Origin: Austropuccinia psidii
Taxonomy: Eukaryota; Basidiomycota; Pucciniomycetes; Pucciniales; Sphaerophragmiaceae
Direction of reading: 5' to 3'
Length of the DNA: 64,000 bases
NCBI GenBank assembly: GCA_023105745.1
Contig: JALGQZ010000011.1
Location: 27,588,612 to 27,652,611 of the forward strand
The translations under genes and the position numbers were made by a program. The notes under the pieces were generated by a model. The model was given only the letters and a program-made list of their open reading frames with translations, did no database searches and was not told the origin of the DNA. Below are positions 54,488 through 64,000 of the stretch, piece by piece (within the stretch, counting starts at the first letter, position 1; the number at the start of each line of letters is the position of its first letter).

Positions 54488-56272
54488 TTCTAAAATACTC
54501 CACATATCTCTTAAACATATTCACTTAACCCTAACCTACCAAACATCTATGTTCCTAAGCCCAAAGGTGCACCTTTTCAAGCCTCATCCAATGCTCCACC
54601 AGTCCCTTAAAGCCCTTCTGAAAGTAAGTAATCATACTTTCAAAGTACAAATCAAGCATACTAACCATAATTCTTGAACAGATCCAGTTATCAAGATGCT
54701 TTTTGAGGGTCCCATGAGAAGGATTTTAAAATTTCAAACCCAAATTACAGGCAATAAATATTATAAAAATTCCCTTTGAATTTTTTTTCCATTTTGAAAC
54801 ACCTTCCAAAATTCTTAGGGTATATGGCTCCCATGGTACCTGTCACTGGTAAACTCCTCACAACAGATATTGAGATTGTTCTTATGAGGGTGAAAAATGG
54901 TCAGTTAATCCTAAAATAGTTGAATTATTATTCATTTACTGACTTTTGATATCAGCCAAAAATCTTTCTAATTATAGTGAAGATGTTTTTCTTGGTGATC
55001 AAATAATAGACCACAGCCTCCTGAACCAATCCCAAAAAATTGAAGTATCTTCAAGGTCAGATCAGATACAAGTGATGTCATTCAATCCATATTGGAGCCC
55101 CTTCACATACCTGTAAATACTTTCTGGTCAAGACCTCAAAGAGAAATTTAGAATATTTCAGTTTTTATTGGACACTAGGAGCTCCTAAATACCTCTGACG
55201 CCTTAGGAACTATTGATCCTACTTCCAAAATGGCCTTCATTATGGTTCACAAAATCTTCCAATGTCTTCTTGATGTCACATCTGTAAACCAAAAACTTTT
55301 CTTACAACAAAAGGCCAAAAATCAAGGATAACCAAAGTTATTATGAAGAAAAATCATATCATGGGGGATAAGAATTGTAAATGACTAAATTACTGAAGCA
55401 ATGGCTGGAATTATTTCCATTGCATATGATTCAAAAGATGGAATTCTACCAAATGATAATCATACTCTCAAGAGGGCTTATAATCATAGACCAAAGATTA
55501 TGGAAGCATTTCCAATACTCCTTCTTCTGGCTCTGTTTTCAATGTTTATATGCTCAACTAATAAAAAGAACTACCTAATTGGGAAATTTTTGGTGGTACT
55601 TCAACTTGTAAAAGAGCTCCTTGAAGCTAATCTCAATAATCCACCTCAAGCCCCCCAGTGGCATTATTTTGGTAACCTCAAAGTTCATTTTTAAAAACAC
55701 TTGACAAGCTGTGATTTGATGGTCTCTCAGGAAAGATTGATTGGGAAAGGTGTCTTGATTTATACCATACAGAATTTTAAGTTAGTAGACTGAGAGATGT
55801 TTTGATTGAGTATTTGGAGTTAGTTTATGATTGTGAGCAAGAAAAAGGTCCTCTTTTAAACACAATGCACCCCTTACTAGGAAGAATATCAAGTATTAGT
55901 GCCAAGTACTTTGAGTCTATCCCCTCTAGCTCTCAAAATCAATTATAGTATGTGTAAAACTGTGTTATTATCTTGATATAGGATTAATTCAAGTTGTCTT
56001 TTGAGTAAAATGTGCTTTTTTGTATCATAAAGAGTAATTATGAAACATGAAATGAGTAAAAAAGATAATATATTTAATTCTGGAAAATATCACCAAATTG
56101 ATTGAAAAATAATCAGCATGACACTTCCCAAGAGTTTATGTAAGAAAGGCCAAATTATATCCTTTATTCCCAAATATTTCCCCACTTCTATATTGAATTG
56201 ATGTTAAATAGAATTTGGAAATCATTTTTCATAATAAGAAGAATAGAATGAAAAATAAACTACAATTAATAT
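54488..56272 (+). other. Broken coding traces of the unknown gene
   Basis: Short open stretches on the same strand include 'FLGDQIIDHSLLNQSQKIEV' near 54985, 'SDALGTIDPTSKMAFIMVHK' near 55195, and a 97-codon frame at 55401-55694 ('MAGIISIAYDSKDGILPNDN', hydrophobic 'FPILLLLALFSMFI'). They look like exons or decayed coding of the same locus. Confidence 0.35.
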
Positions 56273-57216
56273 ATGAGTTTCTCTCATAACTTCACTCACC
56301 AATCATTTCCAAAAGCTCCTTCTATAATTTTGAGAATTATAAATAGAATGGTTCATTGTACCAAATTCTCCACCTCCACTAGAAGAATAGACACAGCATT
56401 TTCACAGTATATTCCAAGATCAAATGATCAAATATTTCTGTGCCTGAGGGATCACATTAAAATGGTCCTTGGAATTTTCCCTTGTGGATTGCCATTACCA
56501 GAACCACCTTCAGAGAAGCTTATCTCAAATTTAATTCAGCCAACTACTGAAGAACTAGTTTCAAATGAATATTACTCTGAGATACCATCTTCAGATACAA
56601 TCTATTATGGAGGAAGAAATGGAATTCCAGGGATATACAAAGATCAATGCACTTCTGAGCTCTTCAACTATGGAATTCAAAAAGTTTACTTTCAAATGAA
56701 CATCAAAACCATAACAACATGGGACAATAGAATACTTGGAGTTATTACAAAAGCACTGGATTCATGTATTTAATATAGTATCCCTCAAAAATTATTCCCT
56801 TGATCCATCTGAGTGTCAGTGTGAAACAGTAATTTGGATTTCTGAAAGACAGCTTAGAGGAAAAAAAGACAATTTTAGGAAGCCAAAAATTATCAGTAAT
56901 ACAAGGACAAAGCCTCATGTAAGATACCAGGTATGGAATTATTCAATAGGAATAGGAATAGGAATAAATTATTTCTGATCCAATTATCTGAAAGCTATTT
57001 AAACATGGAGTCTTCACATCAAAAAGGTAACTTTGACAAGAAATAACCTCAAACGATCTTCCCTCTTCTGACTGTTTCTCTGAGACTGAAGAGGATCCTG
57101 AGGGAAATTATTATTCAGCAATACTTAACTGGAAGACTGGGCCATTCAATCTTCTTTTTAATAACTTGGATTCCCATTACTTAAGCTACTTATATGAAGT
57201 TAAAAATAAAAAAAGG
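56273..57216 (+). pseudogene. Unknown gene candidate, C-terminal segments
   Basis: A 166-codon frame (56273-56773) reads 'RRIDTAFSQYIPRSNDQIFL', 'IFPCGLPLPEPPSEKLISNL' and 'YYGGRNGIPGIYKDQCTSEL'. It shifts frame near 56760 and continues 'HWIHVFNIVSLKNYSLDPSE' and 'ETVIWISERQLRGKKDNFRK' to 56978, then a weaker 'FSETEEDPEGNYYSAILNW' trace to 57216. Composition is strongly protein-like. No domain recognised; it could be a transposon accessory protein. The frameshift suggests a pseudogene, unless an intron is there. Confidence 0.45.
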
Positions 57217-60200
57217 CTGAAATAAGTGTTTGATACAACCAAAGAGAAGGAAAAACACAACAGAAAGTTGGGAATTCCCATAATTGCCATCAAATGTTCT
57301 TAAAAATTATTATAGAAACTCAATTTCCAATACTGAACAAATCTTCATGAATATTCAGAAACCATGGGATGATTTTGATTCCAAGGCTTTAGATCTTAGT
57401 CCTGATACCTACATTGACCTGGAACCAATCTCTAGTTAGTTATAAACAATAAAAAATATCTATTTCCTCTTATTTCAGCTATTTAATTTTCTAAATAAGG
57501 TCGTACTTTAAAAATCTCAGATTATCCTGGAAAATAATAAATATATTCCTCAATTAATATGATTAAGTCCTTGATTAGATAGAATTTTATGATAATTGAG
57601 CTCTTTTTAAATAAAAAATGAGCTATTTTTCTTATACATTGAAGATGAATAACAATTTCATACATCAATTTATGTCTTATCATGATCAACAAACCAATTC
57701 ATTTCTAACAAAGTATCAAATCACATCTGTTTTTTAGATATAAAGGTTTTTTGTTTTATGTTGAAATGATGGCTCAAAAATTCATTACTGGAATTGTATT
57801 TTAAAAATTTGTTTATATTTTTGAGCTTTACTTACCTGAAGAGAATTGATGAATTGATCATTGTGTGTTGTAAAATAACTTGAATATTTCCTAGTGGCTA
57901 AAGTATTTGGTATTTTTATCTTAAAACACAGGGAATTGACAAATGTTCAATAGAATATATAAGGTATAAATCAATAAGCTATATAAGAGAGATATAGGTT
58001 TCAATCATTCAAAATAATGTGATTATTACTTAACATAATTATTGATAATTTAACTTATTCCCAGTTTTTGAAATTCAAGCACCTAACTCAGAAAATCAGA
58101 GCCTTTGCACATCATTTATATTCATTTTTATGGAAAAAAATCAACCAAATAATTGATATTGGCTTATTGTTTATTAGTAATAATGAGGAGTTACATTATT
58201 TTGACTTAATAAACCTAAATTTATGGACCAATTAAACTGCATTTTATAAAATAAAAAAATATGGTGAAATAATCAAGTTAATAATAGAAGTGATTGAAAT
58301 TAGGAAACTGATAAGGGTCGCAAATATCTTTTTCATTATATCTTGGAATTCTCAAACTTTCTTGGGAAGATTATTTTCATATTGTAAGCCTCTTGGATTT
58401 TGGATATTTTCTTCTCAAGTAAAAAACCTTAGTTATGTTCAATGGAGAATTGAAATATTGGGGTATAATTATTAAAAAACAAATAAACCGAAAATCCAAT
58501 TTAAGAATTGTTGTTTTCATCAAAAATATGAAAATATAAGAGCTTTTTTATATTCTGGAGTTTCAAAGATGAAATAAGAATGTGGTTCAAAGTAGGTAAG
58601 AAATTTAAACAACTATGATTTTATTTTCTTGATATTTCTATAATCTTCTTGTGTCTGTGAAGATATAAGAATTCGTCCAAGAAGAAATAGTAATGGTTCA
58701 ACTCATTCCAGAAGGACAGTCAAAGCCCATCCTGAGCTGTGTCCAAGCTGATTTCCAAATTGTTCTCCTGATGACAGGTGTAGCCAATTTTCTCACGGTT
58801 ATTCACTATCTAATCAATTAAAACAGTGAAAGCTTTTGTTTATTTAAATTTTCAATATCAATTTTATTGGATATATGACAAATAAAAAAGAAACTAGTCA
58901 AGATCTTCTTTCTTTATGGCCTTTTTATATATGCATTTTACAAGAAAATATGGTTGTTTGTGAGGATAATAAAGGCCTTCCTGAAATATCATACTTGTTG
59001 GAGTATTTTATTCACAAGAGGTTATTATATGGAGATCTTTGAAAAAACAGGAAAGATTAAGGTTTCAGAAGAAATAGAAATCAACATTAAATTTTGCACA
59101 CATTAGTCTCAGATATTTTCCTTTGGAATATATCATGTATTAAATTATGAAATATATAAAAATCATCAACTGTAATAAGTTATTCTCAATCTAGCAAGAG
59201 GCTTGGTTTAGCTACATAAATTTCCTCTTAAATTCATTGAAATTTTCCAGAAAATCAAGTTTGATGAACCACAATTCTATTTCTTGTGCTTTAATTAAGA
59301 TGATATTGTCAATTAGAAAGGGAAACATAATGACTACTTGAAAGGGATTCTTTTTCATATACTTTAAAATAATCTTATTCTGAGTTAGCAATCCTTTTTT
59401 TCTTAAAATTGCTATATCACTAAAGTCAGGATGTTATTTTATATTTTCACCAACACTTTTCTATTTGTCATCATTTTAGTTTGAAGCCCTTTTTGTAATT
59501 AATAACCCTTAAATAAAGGCTTCCTATCTTTGTTTTGAGAAACACTCAATTGATACTTTGAAATTTTTATCATGATAGATATCCTTGAAAGAAAACTGCA
59601 AGATTTTAAGAAAAGTATGAAATATTTAAAGAAAATGTATTACATTTGATAATCTTTTTCATATAGAAATGATAATGAAATATTAATTAAACAAAAAAAG
59701 AATGGTGCTTTTTGCTAGCTCATAAGAATAGAATTTGAGGAAATGGCACTGTTACTCTAATACTTTTTTGGAGTTATCCGTGCATACGGAGACGTATTTT
59801 AAATTTATATAAAGGTATTAGCGATTCACAAAAGTAGAATCAAAGATCAATTTTTTTCTTCAAGAGAGCTCAAAATTAATAAATTATAAATCAAAATTGA
59901 TTAAAAACAAATTTTTTTAGACACGTTTCAAAATATTCTTCTTAATCAATTTCCTTATGTCTCAAAAGAAGATAGGTCAAAATTTCTGTATATTTCATTA
60001 TCATGAGATCTTTACCAAATTCTCCTTTTTCTTTTTCTTAAAAATATATCACTAATAGCTTTTTACATGGATTAACTTAATAAAAAAAAACCAATTTTAG
60101 AACTGAAACTCATATTTGGTCCAAAAATTGGGTAAAGTATTTTTTCAAGATTATTAAATATTTATAAGTTTCAATTGAACCCTTTTATAAGGATTTTTGC

Positions 60201-62104
60201 AACAAAAATTTTAAATAGTTAAAATAATAAAATTGTTAAAAGTCCCAAAATTCTTAAATTCCGGAGCCTATTTTTTTCAATTTCTCCTAAAATTCAGAGC
60301 TTCTTTGTGAAATATTCTGCAATTTTTCCTTGAGAAGTCTGAAAGATACTGGATGAGATCTACCCCAAAACAAAAAATTAATGGCCAATCCATGTAGTAA
60401 TTTCTAAATTGTTTTGAAAAGTGGTCAAAAGAAACAAGGTTAAATAATCTTGATAATAGAGTAGTAGTCATGTTTCAATAGTGCAGTTGAGAAATTAATG
60501 TTCCATTTATCTTTGATCCAATTTTTGATTCACTAATACGTATATGTATTTTTGACATTATAAAGCTATTTCCTTGAATTCTGTACATATTAATGAAAAA
60601 TTATCTTCAAAAAAGGCATTTTTTATGTTTTTGTGTCTGAAAAGTGTTAAAATTCAATTTACAATAAATGGATATTTTCATATCAGAGTAGAAGAAATAT
60701 CTTTTTGGGAAGAAAAATTTGTCGAAAAAGTTTGTTTATGTATATCAGAAGAAGTGACTATCCCCAATGAATTAAAACTAGATTCTAGATATTCTTAGAA
60801 GAGGGTTTTGAATTTTTCTTACTTTATCCTTCAAAACATGGACTTAAAACTAATTTAAATTTATCATTGCTAGTATTGAGATATCTTAGAAAACTTTGTT
60901 TTAGTGTAATAATGTCTTTATACGAGGAAATGAAAATACAAATTAAGAAATAAAACAGCTTTTCCTGAATATCTGTGAGTAAGGGGTGTAAAAAAACTAC
61001 AGAAGTGTAAAAAAATGCAGAAGTGTAAAATCCCTCTGAAAAAGATAATATTTTTTAAATCTTAAAAATTCTATTTATTCTTTAAAAATATTTTCTTTCA
61101 TCCTCTGTAATCATTAATTCTTTTTAAAAAGTTAATTTCAAATAGATCTTCACCTTCCAGCTTCATATTTGAAAAGGGGAGTTGGTGCTGAATTTTTCAA
61201 GATTAACTTTTTAAAAGTACCCAATTCTTTATTACATATTTTTTCAATAAAATTCAAGCTAATTTTTTAATTCAGAATATTTTTCCAATTTTTCATTTTC
61301 TTTAATATTACAGATTGGGTATTTGGGATTATAATCTGGTTATTCTACCGATGACATTAAATGAAGTAATCGAGAATTGATAAACTATATATTTGATGAT
61401 CATTCTCTTTAAAGAACCTCAGTTTCCTATACAATTTGGACAATAATAACTTTAGGTGTATGAGGTAGAGTAAAAACCCTCACTTTAATGGTAGAGTACA
61501 AAGGACTAAGACATTTCACCTTTCAATCTCTACTAAATTCATTCTGATAGCCTAAGATGAAATATTATGTTTTAATATGAGAATGTTTAGTTTTAATGGT
61601 TTTCAATCAGGCAATTGTGGCTTATTAAAAATATTTTGCTTTAATTTGAATAAATTCTAGGTTTAATAAGAAATACTATTGGATTTATCTTCCAAAACCA
61701 AGCTTAATAATCAATATCATATGACAATTTTTTCAGAAGCTCTTCAACATTCCAGATTTTTTAATTGAAATTCATAAGTGTAAGTGATTTTCACAAGACT
61801 CCCAGATCTTCAAAGACTTCCAATTTCAATTCAATAAGCTTTAATTATCCAAAAAGAAAACCAAATATGGATTTGCATAAGAAAATGCAGGTTGAGGGTC
61901 ATGTTTCATTTAAGTTTACTTCAGGTTGAGATAAATTTTGACTTTTTGTTCCTTCCCCCAGGGGCTGAAAGTTTTTTCATGGTAAATAAAACTACCAAGG
62001 AAGATCAGATTTATTTGGAGCTTTAAAAGAAAACTTTTATTAACCTGTCAGAATACAAAATATACTTAAAGGCATAAAAGTGGTCCACTTACATATAGTA
62101 TTTG
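57217..62104. other. AT-rich stretch without recognised genes
   Basis: Mostly very AT-rich with chance open frames (for example 58290-58475 and 60574-60798 plus; 60277-60471 minus). A less AT-rich patch at 58670-58800 reads 'RIRPRRNSNGSTHSRRTVKA' and 'HPELCPS' (one stop) 'FPNCSPDDRCSQFSHG', possibly a lone exon remnant. Nothing else identified. Confidence 0.4.
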
Positions 62105-63903
62105 TGTGAGCCTTAGAGGTAATTTCATATACCCAAAAGACCACAAATATAAAAAATAAGATATTAATATAAATAAAATAAATTTATTTATATTATTAAA
62201 TTAAAAATAAAAAAATTAATTATAATTTAAAAATAAAAAATACATTAAATTGTGTAAATATAAAATTACATTTATAGTTGAAAAAATTAAGTAAAAATGA
62301 AACTTTAACAAAATTGTGAGAAAATAAATAAATTTGGAAAAAAGTTAAATAAAATTTATTATAACTTTTTATCCAATAAATAAACATATAAAATTTATTT
62401 CACCATTGGATTCCTCATAAAAAATCAGGTGGGGTCACCTCTGAGTGAAATTCTTGTAACTCAACTCTAAATAAGCTTAAATTAAGTTTTTAGTATTTTC
62501 AATACAAAAGTTGAAAATCCTCAAAACTTTAATTTAATTCACACCACATGTGGTGTTAACCATCAATTTTTGTGTTAAAATTGAGGTGTTGTGTTTAGTT
62601 TAGAAGTTATGAGGAATTGAAGTATTTTCAATTGAATTCAATTGAAATGTCAAAATGTGCGCGTGTATTACATAAGTGAACTTTGATTTACATATGAGGT
62701 GTCAATTATTACTGTATTGTACTGTACAATTGAATTGAATTACATATGTAAATTATAAGTATAATACATGATGAGGAATTAAAAGAAAAATAAATTGGAA
62801 AGATTAAATTTGGGGGGGGAAAGGAACTCCAGCTCTAAGGGGGAGCTAGACCCCCAAAATCCTTGCTGACAGGCGTGGGATGTCAAAATTCACGCAAAAG
62901 TTCATCACTTTTGGCCTGGAATTGAGTTACAGGGTCTGTGGACTCAATTGATGATGAGGTTTTGATACCAACTGGGGTAGTTTTAGCTGTTGCCAAGAGG
63001 GTAAAACTACCCTTAAGATAAAACAGTCATAATAAAAACAGTTTTAACTGGTTTCTACGCCTCTAACACACATTCTGACGTGTTTTGAAGGCTCTAGGCC
63101 TGGTATTGCTATAGTAATGGCTGATTTAAGGGTCTAAAATGGCTAAAAATGGCTTAAACCAGCCCTTTTTGGTCTAAACCAGGGTTCAATGATGCCATAA
63201 TTGGCTTTTCTGTTGTCAGACTGTTTTTCACGACTGACAAGAGTAAATTTTACTTTTGGAGTAAGAGAATTGATGACTATAAAAGAATGTCTTCTTTGCC
63301 CCACTTTTCTCTTCATGTTAGAATCTTTTCCTTTTATTAATTAGTTTAAACACTGTTAAACCAATCAATCAAAGATTCCAACCACCAATTTTTAATCATT
63401 TTAATCCTTTTAACCACGTGAAAAAATCATTATAATCATTGTTTGTAACTCTTATAATCATTTTTACCCCTGAACCACCCCAAAAGTGAATTAAAGCATC
63501 TTTCATCACTGTTAACTTTGTCACTTTGTTTCCAAATTCACTCTGGTCACTTTTGGGCGTGTTTTCTCTTTAATATTCTTTTTAAAGACTTTGTTCTTTA
63601 ATTAATTGCTTGCAGTTCTTTGCTCAATTAATTCCAATTGAAATTGCTCTTGAAGAAATTTCTTTTGTAGCCTTAAAATATCTCTTGTAGAGTATTTTTT
63701 GGATAAATTTTTATTGTTGGTAAAACAATAAATTTTTATAATATTATTGTTTTATACTAATAAAGTTATAAACAATAAAATTGGCGTGTTTTCTCTTAAA
63801 AATAATATTTCATACTATTTTTAATTGATTTTTACCTTATACAAATCTTGAGGACAGGAAAAGTACTTGATTTTTAATCAAAGTTTCATATCCACACCTT
63901 ACA
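62105..63903 (+). repeat. 5' LTR of element D
   Basis: It starts TGTGAGCCTTAGAGG and ends CACACCTTACA, 1799 bases. The first 50 bases parallel the C LTR ('acccaaaagaccacaaata' against 'acccataaggccacaaata'). A TATAAAAG box lies at 63278-63285. The middle is diverged from C. Confidence 0.8.
63278..63285 (+). promoter_or_regulatory. TATA box of the element D LTR
   Basis: TATAAAAG in 'gactataaaagaatgtc', in the same relative place as the TATA-like box of the C LTR. Confidence 0.5.
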
Positions 63904-63923
63904 TTTGGGGGCCCAGCCGTGAT
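63904..63923 (+). other. Primer-binding site of element D
   Basis: TTTGGGGGCCCAGCCGTGAT follows the LTR end TTACA. It differs from the C site at two positions (CCTGG to CCCAG) and supports a shared priming mechanism in A, C and D. Confidence 0.7.
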
Positions 63924-64000
63924 ATTTTACCTGTGACATATTTTTTTTACTCTTTTTAAATCTTTTTTCTTATATTGAAAAATTTAAAAACATATAAAAA

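Larger units (their letters stand above)
62105..64000 (+). mobile_element. Element D: 5' end of another A/C-family Gypsy
   Basis: A 5' LTR (62105-63903) and primer site are present, and the interior continues beyond the window. LTR ends and primer site match those of A and C. Confidence 0.75.

Noticed and set aside
56946..56972. GGAATA microsatellite as a functional repeat
   Set aside because: Only about three units, inside an open frame; too short to mean anything.
60574..60798. 74-codon plus-strand frame
   Set aside because: Slightly protein-like, but too short and isolated to call a gene.
1..64000. Mitochondrial DNA or bacterial sequence
   Set aside because: The AT content fits, but LTR retrotransposons, KDZ-like transposases and a spliceosomal-type intron point to a nuclear fungal genome. 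No CRISPR array, operon or Shine-Dalgarno-led genes are seen.

Overview
The window looks like AT-rich, transposon-filled nuclear DNA from a basidiomycete, most likely a rust fungus (Pucciniales). The chromodomain Ty3/Gypsy polyproteins and the KDZ-type transposases resemble families I associate with large rust genomes such as Austropuccinia psidii. That attribution is from memory and unchecked. I found no convincing host gene, tRNA, rRNA or CRISPR array. Almost every recognisable coding stretch belongs to a mobile element, most are broken, and several are nested.

Layout, left to right. (1) 1-970 holds a relic of an LTR related to element B. (2) 971-23638 is element A, a minus-strand chromodomain Gypsy with a truncated left LTR and a full right LTR (21729-23638). 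Its RNase H domain is split by element B (4518-17334), a 12.8 kb LTR element with 2.3 kb LTRs, a polypurine tract and a short target duplication. B codes for Gag and an aspartic protease but has no recognisable reverse transcriptase, RNase H or integrase. (3) 23639-28640 holds a small minus-strand fragment, a decayed plus-strand KDZ-like transposase (KDZ-1), a short tandem repeat and an LTR relic. (4) 32290-50226 is a minus-strand KDZ-like transposase pseudogene (KDZ-2). It is cut in two by element C (34464-47132), a plus-strand chromodomain Gypsy with two 2.1 kb LTRs. C's gag is itself interrupted by a 5'-truncated Gypsy fragment, E (38378-40290, minus strand), that keeps a whole LTR. (5) 50227-62104 holds a cluster of hairpins near 52.5-52.9 kb, an unrecognised plus-strand gene candidate with at least one likely intron (53.4-57.2 kb), and about 5 kb of AT-rich DNA. 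(6) 62105-64000 is the 5' LTR and primer site of another Gypsy, D, which runs off the window.

How the parts relate. A, C and D are one lineage: their LTRs start TGTGAGCC and end CTTACA, the same G-rich candidate primer site follows, and A and C share a polypurine tract. B could only move using enzymes supplied by another element. The observations I find most worth checking are: the Gag-protease-only element B with one long frame broken only by three TAA codons; a nested second reading frame inside gag whose start and stop are kept in both A and C; an apparent excess of G:C to T:A changes among disabling mutations, including catalytic residues; a stop codon shared by A and C just before the chromodomain; and the hairpin cluster upstream of the unknown gene.
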